This document shows positions 43,245-52,950 of a stretch of 64,000 nt of DNA, piece after piece. The stretch comes from Nemertoderma westbladi (lineage: Eukaryota > Xenacoelomorpha > Nemertodermatida > Nemertodermatidae), in assembly GCA_032718475.1 (NCBI GenBank), contig JAUCBJ010007816.1, positions 1 to 64,000 of the forward strand, read 5' to 3'. A program made the position numbers and the translations under genes. The stretch's first letter is position 1, and every line of letters begins with the position of its first letter. The notes under the pieces were generated by a model that was not told where the DNA came from, ran no database searches, and saw only the letters and a list, made by a program, of their open reading frames with translations.

Positions 43245-45421
43245 TTTTACGGTATATGGCGCTGTATCCACATTATTAGTCGTTATACTGTATGCAGTAT
43301 TAGTCCGTTATGCAGTATGCAATATTAGTCCGTTATACTGTACGTAATATTAGTCCGTTGTGCAGCATGATATTTTAGATAAGGCATAATAACGCAGTGG
43401 TATTTAGGTAGGGAAATCAAAACGCCCATATATTTGAAACCATCCATTTTGTATAGTATGTAGCCCTACCTACGTAATTTTGTATTAGGATATATGTAGA
43501 TAGTTCCAGGGTAGCGAGTTTATTCGGACCCTGGATTTTGTGCTTGCTGATATTAGTTTGATAGGGCTAGCATAGGGACGCCGTCCTGGCCATTCAGTAG
43601 CCAGAGACGTGAACCATTACCATATATGGTAATAATTTGAGCAATAGGGCTACAATCCGGCCTCCTTATTGGATTAACTGCTTCCAGGTTGGTCTAATGC
43701 TAGCATGGACTGGAGAGCCAATAGGAGAGCGATTGAGTCACCTTATTGCATCATCCCATCCGGATCACCTATAAATTGGCGGTGTGCCGGTAAAGCCTCA
43801 CATGACACATCGATTCTGTTCAACCTGTTTTACTGTTTTTCAATCTGTCACTGCTGTTGAGCTGTCTCTAATTTTGTATTAGGATATCGTATTTTCTGCA
43901 ATTTGCTAATTTGATTAATTTCTTGAAATGATTTGCTAGTGCGATTACTTGCTTGTGTTTCTCAATAATTCCTTCGATTACTGCTAATTACAATTGAACT
44001 ATGATTTCTACTCTTTGATTAATGGTTCTATGTGATTCCTTTCTGCGCAATAATCCTAAGGGATTTCTGAGACTTTCAGACTTTGTGATTTGCATGCGCC
44101 GCTACGGTAGCTATTAGCATCATGGAGGGCTAAGGTGCCAGTGGGCGGTGGGCGCATCGGGGGGTTGAGCGACTAGGAGAGAGCGGAGGATTCAAAGCGG
44201 GCAACGCTGGCCAGGGTCACCGTTGCGGGCGGGTATCTTGCACTGCGGCACGCAGACCAATCGCTGGTACAGTATCTAGGGGGCTGATGATCCAGGTTTT
44301 GTCTCTATTTAGTATTAGGGGGGCAGGAATTGGGTTAGTTAGGAATCCTAGATGTACCCGGGAGAGGCCTGCGCGTATTACAACGTTGAGTGTGGAGTAC
44401 GAGTAGTGAATTGCACAATTGTAAACTGTGATTTCTAACGCTGATTGGTGTGTTATTGAAGTGTGCCTAAGATTACGAATGCTTAGATAGGCGCTCTTTT
44501 CCCTTTGATTGATTTCTATTTCTTAGCTACAATAATTAGTTATTGATTAGGTCAAAGTAATACGGCAATTTAGGCTATTACTAGCGAAACCTGTTGCGTG
44601 ATAAATTAGAATTACGTATTCTGGAACTCTTAGTAATTAGTACGCTGTTAAATATTTGTGACTGTAATTAATTAGTAAAAATTAAGAATTAGTACGCAGC
44701 ATAGCGGAGAGTAGCTAAGGTAATAATTAGTGTACTGTAAACTATTCACGCTGAGCGGTTATTTGCATTAGCGGGCAATCAGCTAGAACGCACTATTCGG
44801 TACGCACGATACGCTAGTAGTTTTGCTGGCCTAAAGCCAGCCGCGGGCAGTTTTAGACTCGGGGTGGTATTATCCACGTAGAAACAGTTACTGTACCATT
44901 TTTGATATTTTAAATATTCTCGCATTCACACATTACGTTAGGGAACCTCCAGTATTCGCGATTAGAAAGACGTAGGTAATAGCGTGCTTTAATAGTGATA
45001 GAATTAGGCGTAGGAATACTCTGAGTGCAAGGCCTCTCGCACTCGTCTTAAGTAAGCTTAGGGAGCCGACTCGGGTTTATTGTTTTGGTTATTCCTGCGT
45101 GGCTCATAGATTCGAACAGTTAGCTCTCTATCGAGCGATCGGTAGAGAAAGGAACAAGCGATTTTGCAGGAGTTGTGTAAATTTAGTAAAATATATTAGT
45201 GGACGGCAGATTAGCGCCATCCAACGGTAAGTAGCGGTTTTGTATTTAGCAACCCTTACAATTTAGTAATAGCACGCTCCTGATCCCCTTTACTTAACAG
45301 TAGAGCAGTTTTTGTGTCTTATTGGATAGGCGAGAGCTTATTAGGTTGGCAGAAGGATATTAACGGGTATTGGTCTGTTCAACAGTTCTGCTGTTAGTAT
45401 AGAGGTCGCGGTTGTTTATCA
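43245..45421 (+). repeat. BP1b 3' LTR
   Basis: 2177 bp, nearly identical to the 5' LTR. Its first two bases are TT where the 5' copy has TG, a single change at the terminus. It ends TTTATCA at 45421. The TATA box copy is at 43770. Confidence 0.95.
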
Positions 45422-46684
45422 ATATATATAATTACTAGGTCCGGTGTGCATTTTACAAATATTCTAATTTTATAGCTTGTAGGTCCAATACTCACGAATG
45501 ATAAGGCTCCTTCCCCTTTTGTGTATTTCCAGGACTCAAATTCAGGCATAAGGTTAATACTACGCCCGGAATTCGGCAATTTAATTTACCAGGTCCCTAA
45601 TACTAAGAAGAAATGTGTTAGTTTACTACAGTAGGCGTACAGTTACAAAATAGCTAGCCTGGCGTTCTATCTAGAATTTTGGTTGCCTAGCTGGGCACGG
45701 CAACTCCCTATCAGAATGTCGGCGGGGACACGGTAGATGTTAGTATCCCTAATAGCCTCAATTTATATGCGCCTAGCAGTAAACTGCCCTACCGCCTGAA
45801 CGGTACAATCCCAATTCAGGTAAAAACACAGTAACCCTTCCTGGCCTACAAGTTCTAATGCAAATGAACACCGTTGTACTACAAACAGCCACCGACGCAC
45901 CTATACCTGGCAAATGAGTTAGGCGTACAGCTTGCTGCACCCTACTAATGTGTATGCCTTGTACTGGTGTGCCTGTGTCCTATCTGTGTACTAGTATCTC
46001 TCTGCCTGATCTCTTCCTCCCCCATAGGAATATGAAGGTCTACTGCGGGTTTTTCTGAATTAAGACAGTACAGTCCCTAAATGTAATTTTAGCGCACAGC
46101 ATGTCAGTACCTCTACCTTCGATCTTAGGTCTTACGCTTAGGTAGCAAGGCATCGAACGCTGTCTAACCTTTCAGGCGATGGGCAAATAACTAAGAATGG
46201 GTATTGCGGGTTGTCTCCTTTCTACATTCCTCCGATATTCCCGTCTATTGCCGCGGTCCGATGTCTAGCCTGCCATCTGTCTCACAGTTGTGTTCACCAT
46301 GGTGAAACTTAGTAAAAGCAGATGTAACAAATACTTTCTAACTTTATTACAAACAAATGATAACTAATATACAATAAATGTAACAAGAAGATTAAGTAAG
46401 ATAGAATAAGAAGAAGATAACTAATGAACAAAATCGCACCTTTTATAGCAAATTTGTGCTGCTAACAATCTAGATAAATCTCGATTGTTCTATGAGCTCT
46501 ACTAGGTTTTTAAAGATAATCATTGGTCCAGCAAACACGTATCTTGCACGACATTGATTGCTATCTAATAACTGCAATCGCATTGGTTAATCTACCTTAA
46601 GCAGATACAATTAATTCGTAGCGGTTAATTCAAATGAGTTGAAACTTAGCACAAAAAATAATTCACACTTGCTAGGATTCGAAC
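45422..46684 (-). repeat. BP2 5' LTR, middle segment
   Basis: Resumes after BP1b with the duplicated ATATA and matches about 15852-17074. Relative to the other LTR it carries roughly 35 extra bases around 46190-46240 and several substitutions. It ends at GCTAGGATTCGAAC (46671-46684), duplicated on the far side of Y1. Confidence 0.9.
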
Positions 46685-46827
46685 AATAAATTTATTATAA
46701 TAATCTTAAATCAAAAATTAAAAAGATGTGCACCAAAAATAACAAAATTAATTCCGCCACCACACAAATATCATCGGGCCTACCACCAAAGCACCGGAAA
46801 GATAAGTTGAAGCTCAGAGGCAAGGGA

Positions 46828-48666
46828 TCAGTACCGATCAGGAAGGTCAGACCCCCGCAGACCGGCACCGTCCCCAAATCCGAGCGCCCTCCATGGCCGC
46901 CTACCACCACGCAGGCACAGGGAGCTCGAGCGCAGAAGCGCGAACTGTAAGCGCCTCCGCACTCCCCCTAACACACAAGCGAGGCCTCGCTCACGCATCC
47001 CCCGCTGCCGGGCCACGAGGGTCTCAGCGAGGTGGCGGATCAGAATATCGGCCTCCTTGCACCACACCCCGTCGGTGGTTCCGACTAGGGGGGTGAAGGA
47101 GATCCGACGATCTTCGCACACCCCGCTGTAGTGGACCATCTTGGAACGAACTCGCTGCTCGAGTACGGAGTCCAGGGACCGATTAAGGTATGAGGGGGCG
47201 TCGGCGTTAACAATCGCAATGTCGAAAGACGCCACCCTCTGTTCGGCCCAGACTCCCCTCGCCAGGAGATCCGCCCTAACTCCACCCACCTCGCGGCCCT
47301 GTCTGTCCAGGTAGCCGGACGCCAACGTAACCTCCCGCTGGACGCATGAGCCCCCGAACGCGGACGCAATGAGGTCCCCGAACACCTCCCTCACCTCGTT
47401 GTGCCGCTTTATGATCAAGCCCCCCGACTTGCAATTAAGGGCGTGGGACGTCGAGAACGACTCCCCACACCCCTCGCACTTTGCCGGGAGGCCCGGCGGC
47501 GTCCGTCCATACCTCAAGGCGAGGTCGTCCCGGAACACCTCTGGGTCAAGGTCAGTGTGGTCGACCACAGAGGGCTGCGCCGTCAGCCATCCCCCAGTCT
47601 TATGGGACATCGTACGTTCGACGGTGCGTCGTCGTGTCGAGGGAATGGCTTGGAGTGCGTTCATCTGTATCACCTTGTAGACCGCATCCTGAGTGATCCG
47701 GCTCTCGGCGAGGGCGGAGGCGAGACAGGCTGCGTGGTCCGCGACATGGAGGGGGCGACCCGTAGTCATGGCGTCAACCACCCTGACCGTTCCAGCGAGA
47801 GACGCCTCACGGGCGGGGCCACGGCGCACCGTCGGATCACGGATCCCAATGCCGCCATGTCGAACTGGGAGGAGGAGCAACTCCTCGTCGACAGACCCAG
47901 GCAAACCAAACAGAGCCGGGATAAACTGGCGCAACAGTGCCGAACGGATGGGCGCCACATCCTCCACCTCTGTGTCCACCACCCGCAACAGGTAATCCCA
48001 CTCTGCCTGAACACAGCGGGTCAACCCAGTGTGGGCAGTCTGGGGGAACTCCTCGGCCACCTCAGCGAGACGACCAATACTCCAGACCCACCCAGAGACC
48101 TTCTCGGCGATAAACTCGCGCAAACCCAGTGAGTCGCCCACATAACCCCCCAGGAATCGGTGCCCGGGAACAATCTGGACCCCCGAGCCCCCAAACATCT
48201 GCCGTGCTCGCTCCGCAACCTCGGGTTTGACCACCAAGTAGGACTTGGTGGGCTCCGGGTTATAACCTATTCGGGGTCCGACACGAAGCAGCTCCTCCCA
48301 CCAAGCCATCACCCCCTCGAGTGAACCTGCCGAGGAGGCATCATCGGCATACCAACACTGCTTCTGTGAGAGAGTTGGGCTGCCAGGTTCAATCAACGGC
48401 GGGTCCATGGGTTGAGTCAATGGTGGATCAGTGGATGGAGTCGACGGCAAGGTGCCGGGTGGAGGCAAAGGCGGGTCTGCGGTTGCAGTCGATGGTGAGT
48501 CAGATGGTAGAGTCAACGGCGAGTCGGCGGGTCGAGTCGACAACGGATCGGCTGGTAGAGTCGACGGCGGGTCAGTGGGTTGAGTCGATGGCGCGTCAGC
48601 TGGTTGAGTCGGCATTGGGTCAGACTCGGCGGGTTGAGTCGATGGAGGGACAGCGGGTGGAGTCAA
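46828..48666 (-). CDS. Y1 ORF: minisatellite, RT motif C onward, zinc knuckle, endonuclease
   Basis: 612 codons, open throughout. About residues 1-100 are Pro/Ser/Thr/Asp-rich repeats encoded by the minisatellite. At about 110 comes CWYADDAS, the reverse transcriptase metal-binding motif C, followed by GPRIGYNPEPTKSYLVV and a thumb-like region; the earlier RT motifs are absent. A zinc-knuckle-like CEGCGESFSTSHALNC (CX2CX7HX3C) lies near 400. It is followed by KRHNEV and, about 60 residues on, RADLLARG and SFDIAIVNAD, the layout of the restriction-like endonuclease of R2-type non-LTR elements. Alone it could not copy RNA. About 60 percent or more of residues match Y2 by eye. No ATG begins the frame within the first repeats; an internal ATG exists near 48614. 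Confidence 0.75.
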   Translation of the reverse strand: MTPPAVPPSTQPAESDPMPTQPADAPSTQPTDPPSTLPADPLSTRPADSPLTLPSDSPSTATADPPLPPPGTLPSTPSTDPPLTQPMDPPLIEPGSPTLSQKQCWYADDASSAGSLEGVMAWWEELLRVGPRIGYNPEPTKSYLVVKPEVAERARQMFGGSGVQIVPGHRFLGGYVGDSLGLREFIAEKVSGWVWSIGRLAEVAEEFPQTAHTGLTRCVQAEWDYLLRVVDTEVEDVAPIRSALLRQFIPALFGLPGSVDEELLLLPVRHGGIGIRDPTVRRGPAREASLAGTVRVVDAMTTGRPLHVADHAACLASALAESRITQDAVYKVIQMNALQAIPSTRRRTVERTMSHKTGGWLTAQPSVVDHTDLDPEVFRDDLALRYGRTPPGLPAKCEGCGESFSTSHALNCKSGGLIIKRHNEVREVFGDLIASAFGGSCVQREVTLASGYLDRQGREVGGVRADLLARGVWAEQRVASFDIAIVNADAPSYLNRSLDSVLEQRVRSKMVHYSGVCEDRRISFTPLVGTTDGVWCKEADILIRHLAETLVARQRGMRERGLACVLGGVRRRLQFALLRSSSLCLRGGRRPWRALGFGDGAGLRGSDLPDRY

Positions 48667-48840
48667 CAGTGAGACGGACTCGGCGGGATGTGTTGACGGT
48701 GGGTCAGCGGGTGGAGTCGACAGTGGATCGGACTTGGCGGGTTGAGTCGATGGTGGGTCAGCGGGTGGAGTCGACAGTGAGTCGGTCTCGGTGGGTTGAG
48801 TCGACGGTGAGTCTGCGGGTGGAGCTGACGGTGGGTCAGC
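48391..48840 (-). repeat. 30-bp coding minisatellite at Y1 5' end
   Basis: About 15 variable units of GTCGACGGNGGGTCAGCGGGTTGA type (plus strand), read on the minus strand as PSTQPAD-like repeats. It ends exactly at the target duplication. Confidence 0.85.
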
Positions 48841-49033
48841 TAGGATTCGAACTCGATACTTACTACACGAATTTCTAACGCTTAACCAACTGAGCTACTG
48901 AACTACTTGAATAATCGTTGTACAAATAGATATAGTAAATACAAATGAGGACTTAATGTAATCTTTATAGCAAATTAATTCGAACAAAATAAAATTTTGA
49001 AAATCCACGGCTTTATGAGGATATAATTCTATA
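48841..49033 (-). repeat. BP2 5' LTR, outer segment
   Basis: Matches 17063-17254, including the tRNA A-box-like half (CTTAACCAACTGAGCTA on the plus strand). It ends at 49033 and is followed by the BP2 target duplication GTAAT (49034-49038). Confidence 0.9.
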
Positions 49034-49038
49034 GTAAT

Positions 49039-49245
49039 TTTCAAAAAACGTCTCAAAAAAAGTGCCAAAAGTAGGGTTAAAAAATGGTGCTATAACTTGA
49101 AAAGTACCCAATATTTTTGAAAACGGTTTTCACTACTATGAAGACAATAGATTTTAAGGAAAAGTCATAAAATTTAAGATTCCCAACTTCGTTTGTTTCA
49201 GAATTATAATAAAAATACCATGGGGAGGGGGGTCATATTAACCCC
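49039..49245. other. Right arm of C1 and right G/C junction
   Basis: AT-rich non-coding arm ending CCATGGGGAGGGGGG, then the core TCATATTAA (49233-49241) and a C-run. The core repeats the left junction exactly. Confidence 0.6.
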
Positions 49246-50425
49246 CCCCCCCCCCTCGGGTTTAATAGGGTTAAGCTTTGCTATTCAGGGGAGTCTAGGT
49301 TCCTGAATACTGTGGCCTTGTTAGAGGCCAAGATGTCCTGAGAATTAGCCAGCTTTTGGTGCAGCTCCTCTAGAACCTTGGCGGCTTGTACAAATGTACA
49401 GATTCATTTAGTAATTCTTGGAGCTGACGATGTTGTGCAATCTGGGATTGTCGTTGTTGGCAGCTTCGTCATGCAACTGCTTTATGCTGCTGTAATTGTT
49501 GCCGTTGTTGTTATTGTTTTTCTAATGCTTGCCGTTGTTGCTGATTTTGTTCACTCACTATCTCCCTTTGATTACTTAGTCGATTTAATGCAAAATCGAT
49601 ATTATTTAATTGTTTCATTTTATTATTTACAGTCTCCTGCATGGCTCGCAGGTTTAACGAAAACTCGTTTAATCTTTCACTATATACTGTAGAAGTTTTA
49701 AGTTGCAGATTTTAAGTCTGATTACTCCCTACAGTAGTTGTCGTAATACCAAGGGGTGTTATTTTGGATTGAGTTACATTAGCCGCTGATGTCATATTCG
49801 GCTTAGAAGGATTTATTAATATGCCAGTGCGTGGGGAATCAGGTTTGGCGCCGCTAAAGGCGTGTTAACAGGTTTGAAAAAGTCGGAGTCGGAGTCGGTT
49901 TTGGGTCCAAGGGGATTTTTAATGGGATTAGCGGGATGCTGAGGTGGCAGTTCAGGCAAAAAAAAAGGAAAGTAAATTTTCTTCGGCCGATAGGCCAGGG
50001 ATTATGCACAAAGTCTGACGACTTAATTCCAGTGCGGTCCCACCAGAACTTTACTCCCAAGAGGAAACTCCAGTACTCATTTAGCTACCACTTAAGGATG
50101 CAAGGCAGAGATGCGCCCTGGCTGGTCCCTTTAAAGCATTCATGCCGAAACGAAAACTGCCCTGGCCCATGTGAGGATCGAACCCACAACCTATGGGAGA
50201 TGTGAATTCAATGCAACCACTACACAAAGGCAGGCAGTGGCGTTCAGCTCGTTCCAAGCGTCTTCCGCTTCTGGAAGTCCGAGATTTATCCGATGATTTG
50301 TCAAACTCGTCGGAAGATGTATAGCACTCGAGCTGTTTGGTCCCCTTTTCCTTTAACTGAGTGTCCGATTGTTGTTTTTCTGTTAGCGAATTCAATTCCG
50401 CCAACCACCCCATAAAGTTGGCCAA
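49246..50425 (-). pseudogene. gag: BP4 gag remnant, N-terminal and coiled-coil half
   Basis: Minus-strand reading starts MANFMGWLAELNSL at 50425 and is interrupted after about 60 codons by a SINE (49956-50237). Beyond it, a Pro-rich stretch and a Gln-rich coiled coil (ERLNEFSLNLRAMQETVNN, then EQNQQQRQALEKQ) can be read from about 49700 to 49400 with several stops. This is the usual layout ahead of a BEL/Pao Gag core, and the core remnant lies on the other side of C1 at 13718-14181. No LTR of this family was identified; BP3 begins 20 bases beyond the start codon. Confidence 0.5.
49956..50237 (-). mobile_element. tRNA-derived SINE
   Basis: About 282 bp in minus orientation. The head reads CCTTTGTGTAGTGGTTGCATTGAATTC...GGTTGTGGGTTCGATCCTCACA, with A-box- and B-box-like parts (GGGTTCGATCC) at tRNA spacing. 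The body follows (GGACCAGCCAGGGCGCATC ... GGACCGCACTGGAATTAAGTCG) and the 3' end is a T-run. Flanks CTGAACTGCCAC and CTGAACGCCAC (plus 49944-49955 and 50238-50248) make a slightly decayed target duplication. Family unknown. Confidence 0.7.
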
Positions 50426-50451
50426 GCGGGGCCTTTAAGCAATATTGGGAG

Positions 50452-50480
50452 TACGAGGTTGATTGCCAATCAACCTCGTA
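50452..50480 (+). promoter_or_regulatory. Near-perfect 29-nt palindrome at start of BP3 LTR
   Basis: TACGAGGTTGATTG, one base, then CAATCAACCTCGTA: 14-base arms with no mismatch. It could bind a dimeric factor, and its centre contains CCAAT on both strands. It may instead fold in RNA. Confidence 0.6.
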
Positions 50481-50806
50481 TCACCCCAATAAACGGGGCG
50501 ACAAACCCCAAAGGAACACAAACACAGCGGGGGTCAGAGATTACACCTCCAGGAGGGAGAGAGTGACAGTAGCGGGGGGAAGCACTCCCAGAGAGATGGG
50601 AGGGCGAGAATTGGGTTATTAGCCAATGGGAGGCAGGCATCCACTGAGTAATGTAATACGGCCAACCAGTGCAATATATTACCAGTTACTGTTCCTCATT
50701 TATTCACTTAGTTAGTCAGTTTAGTTAGGGCAGAATGGGAACTCTTATTACCGTCTACTGCCGCCACCATCATTCAGCTATTTACCGGTACACTTACTTA
50801 ACATTC

Positions 50807-50812
50807 AATAAA
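50807..50812 (+). promoter_or_regulatory. Poly-A signal in BP3 LTR
   Basis: AATAAA followed by CTGTGTTTAT, about 150 bases before the LTR end. Confidence 0.5.
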
Positions 50813-51034
50813 CTGTGTTTATACTTTATGCAATTATATTAAATCCTATATTCATACATACCGATCAATCAACAACCCCAGAACTCTTTTCACACACACA
50901 CGGCGGGGACGCGTAGATAAGATAACCGGATAAATCGGGATTCTCGGATCCCGTCACAGTAATAAGACTCCAGCAGTTGCCCTAAAAACGATAGAAACTA
51001 ACTGACAGTCACTAGCCACTAAGTAAAGACAAAG

Positions 51035-51415
51035 ATGAGTCGAGAAGGAGAGACGACACCGCCGCGTACCCCGGACGGCGTCCTAACGATCCGCGAGGCC
51101 GCGACGCGATGGTACCGACCCACGACACCGGATCCGTCGACCATAGGCGATCCGGCAATCCAAACGGAGGGGGGCCGTCTACAGCGAGAGGATGAGTCGA
51201 GAGAGGAGAGAGACGAGTCGACACACGACGGCGGTCGACGTGCCGATGTCGCCGGCCAGCCACAGGCCGAGGGCGATGGACGGCCCACCGGAACGGCGAC
51301 GGTGGGGCCGCCGGTACGACGCCGGACACGGAGGGATAGAGGAGACGTCGGCGACGAGGACGTCGGGGTCAGCGACTGGCTCCGACGAGCCTACAACACA
51401 TCCGGAAGCAACTAA
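51035..51415 (+). pseudogene. gag: BP3 gag N terminus
   Basis: 126 codons from ATG 51035 (MSREGETTPPRTP), basic and rich in Arg, Asp, Gly, Pro. It ends at 51415 by a frameshift; the next 190 bases (51416-51602) read in another frame as helical, charged sequence (EEKRLGESNKHFDYLV-like) up to a stop at 51601. No known domain; assigned to gag by position between LTR and Gag core. Confidence 0.6.
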
Positions 51416-51602
51416 GAGAAGCCAAAGGAGGGGCCAAGATAGACCAGGTGAAGCTAGAGAAGCGGCTAGGTGAGTCGAATAAACATTTTGATTACTTAGT
51501 GCGCTTTGGGCAGGAAGAACTAGCCAATGAGAGAGCGAGAGGGGTTGCCACCGAACTGTTTGAACTGTGGGAATGCAGGGGTATGGAGCCTGGTGTAGTG
51601 TA

Positions 51603-52398
51603 AATAGGGCCATACTTAGTCGATGCCCGGGGAATTAAATTGGTGGGTTGGAAGAGACCGCAGGAGGGCGAATCCGAGGTTAACCCCGAGGATTCAGTCT
51701 CGTCGGTCGGCGAAAATTCCGGAAGGCTGGGGAAAGTTAGTAGGACGGGAAGGTGGAGGGAGTCCGTCGCAACCGATAAGTCTGCTACATCCTCCGCAAA
51801 AGTAAGACGGGTGCTAGAAATAGATCTGGCGTGCCAACTCGATCTGGCGGCGCTAGACCAGAGAGAATTAGAGAGACAGTTGGAAGAAGGGAGTGCGTTA
51901 TTAGAGAAGGAGAAAGAACTGGCTAGAGAGAACAGAGAGAACGCCGAAAAGGTCACGAGAAGTTTTAAGGAGTGTGAGGAAATAGGGAGGATAGAAAGGA
52001 AGGAGCTTGAAGAGCGTGAGGCGAGAGAGCAGAATAGACGTGAAGAGCGTGAGGCGAGAGAGCAGAGTGAGCGAAAAGAGCGCTAGGCGAGACGACTGGA
52101 GAGAGTTGTGAGAGAGGCGGAGTTAGCGGATCAGAGTTCACGAGAAGATAGAGAGAGAGAAATAACGGGAAAGCATGTGCGGGATGATATGCACGCCCGG
52201 TTGAGGGGGCTTATGCTATATCAAGCCAAACAGAAGCGCCGCCTAGAACTGGCGCAGATGGGGCTGTCAGAGAGCGAGGCTGGCTCGAGTAGTATTTACG
52301 AGGAGCCAGGAGTTAGGGAAACATTTATTAATACCCCACTTACAGGGACCAGACGACAGACCCAAGACTGGTGTGACCGTACGGGCAGGGGGGAGTAA
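51603..52398 (+). pseudogene. gag: BP3 gag coiled coil with internal TAG
   Basis: Two open stretches in one frame, 51640-52086 and 52108-52398, separated by a TAG at 52084. The protein is a charged coiled coil (LERQLEEGSALLEKEKEL, then a repeated EREAREQ motif). It corresponds in position to the coiled coils of BP1 and BP2 Gag. It ends in two stops at 52393-52398. Confidence 0.65.
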
Positions 52399-52735
52399 TA
52401 ATGATAATAATACAGTAGAGGACGTTAATATTAATAGTACCATAGTGGATAACCCTAATCAAACTTTTGTTGCAGGAAATAACATTTTGTCCGATGGTAG
52501 TAATTTAAATCCGAGCCATTCTAATATAAACGTAGGAAATAATTCAAATAATCTAAATCTGAATTTACAAAATAATTCAAATAATCTTATTTCGAACGAA
52601 CAAAATAATCCCGTTTCTAATTTAGGCGTGCAAAATAATTTAATTGATTTGGAGGATTTAATTGATTTAACAGATAATACTGGTAATGGTCCTATTAATA
52701 TGAACGTGGCGGACGTGCATAGCCCGGGCAAATGA
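52373..52735 (+). pseudogene. gag: BP3 gag Asn-rich segment
   Basis: 120 codons, strongly Asn-rich (NNSNNLNLNLQNNSNNL) ending in an acidic stretch. Low complexity, no known domain. Shifted by one base from the coiled-coil segment. Confidence 0.5.
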
Positions 52736-52950
52736 GGGCCTGGTAGGCCACGCAGTCAGTAGGCAGGAGGTGGCGGGGGTGAGAAACCCCAATGAGGGCC
52801 TGGTAGGCCACGTAGTCAGTAGGCAGGAAGTGGCGGGGTTGAGTCAACCCGAGGGGGGCCTGGTAGGCCACGTAGTTAGTAGGCAGGAAGTGGCGGGGTT
52901 GAGTCAACCCGAGGGTGGCCTGGTAGGCCACACAGTAGTAGAGAGAGAGG
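52733..52950 (+). repeat. 60-bp tandem repeat in BP3 gag
   Basis: Unit beginning TGGTAGGCCACGTAGTCAGTAGGCAGG, at 52741, 52801, 52861 and 52921: exactly 60 bases apart, so in frame. Read as LVGHVVSRQEVAGLSQPEGG. Confidence 0.9.

Larger units (their letters stand above)
31135..45421 (+). mobile_element. BP1b: nearly complete BEL/Pao retrotransposon
   Basis: Complete insertion with both LTRs (31135-33310 and 43245-45421), leader, gag-pro-pol and 3' untranslated part. The five bases on either side are ATATA (31130-31134 and 45422-45426), and the flanks rejoin to match the uninterrupted LTR of BP2 at about 15845-15870. By eye the LTRs differ at only a handful of positions, so the insertion is recent. 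Coding defects relative to BP1a are a 17-base deletion near 39127 and a CGA-to-TGA stop at 41451. The integrase appears to end early, without the usual C-terminal module. Confidence 0.95.
46685..48840 (-). mobile_element. Y1: YADD/endonuclease retroelement remnant
   Basis: Minus-strand insertion flanked by TAGGATTCGAAC (up to 14 bases, GCTAGGATTCGAAC: 46671-46684 and 48839-48852). The variable-length duplication and lack of LTR or inverted repeat indicate target-primed retrotransposition. The 3' end (46685) is an AT-rich tail, TTATAATAAATTTATT in element orientation, not a plain poly-A. The 5' end (48840) lies within a 30-bp minisatellite that reads in frame into the ORF. The target is the B-box part of the tRNA-like segment in the BP2 LTR. 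Confidence 0.85.
15437..49033 (-). mobile_element. BP2: BEL/Pao LTR retrotransposon with nested insertions
   Basis: Minus-strand element. The 3' LTR is 15437-17254 and the 5' LTR is 30714-49033, interrupted by BP1b and Y1. The five bases just outside both ends are GTAAT (15432-15436 and 49034-49038), the expected BEL target duplication, which ties the far-apart ends together. Read from the 5' end, the interior has a leader with three hairpins, gag, protease, an interruption by K1, RT, RNase H, integrase, then extra ORFs before the 3' LTR. All coding parts are decayed by stops and frameshifts. A 20-nt quasi-palindrome occurs nine times along the interior. By eye the two LTRs differ more than those of BP1b, consistent with BP1b being the younger insertion. 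Confidence 0.9.
14187..49232. mobile_element. C1: poly-C/poly-G-ended insertion, host of BP2
   Basis: Bounded by two copies of TCATATTAA. The left end reads CCCCCC...CTCTAAAATCTACAAAT and the right end, read inward, CCCCCCTCCCCATGG, so the termini form a short C-rich inverted repeat. Without the nested BP2 the element is only about 1.4 kb (14187-15436 plus 49039-49232) and has no transposase, so it is non-autonomous. Its left arm holds a 161-bp satellite. It splits the minus-strand gag of BP4. C2 (56595-59811) has similar ends: CCCCCCTCAGGTAAAATTTTCAAAT, which aligns with the C1 left end. A nine-base target duplication would suit Mutator-like transposons, but the homopolymers leave its length ambiguous. 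Confidence 0.55.
50446..50958 (+). repeat. Probable BP3 5' LTR
   Basis: Begins TGGGAGTACGAGG and ends CCCGTCACA, followed by GTAATAAG, similar to the GTAATACG that follows the BP1b LTR. It contains a TATATTA box-like sequence near 50672 and the poly-A signal AATAAA at 50807-50812. The second LTR is outside the window, so the limits are inferred. Confidence 0.55.

Noticed and set aside
47401-48132. 243-codon plus-strand ORF
   Set aside because: Antisense shadow of the Y1 ORF, which has recognisable RT and nuclease motifs.
50160-50237. Functional tRNA gene
   Set aside because: Poor acceptor stem pairing and a long SINE body follow; it is a SINE head.
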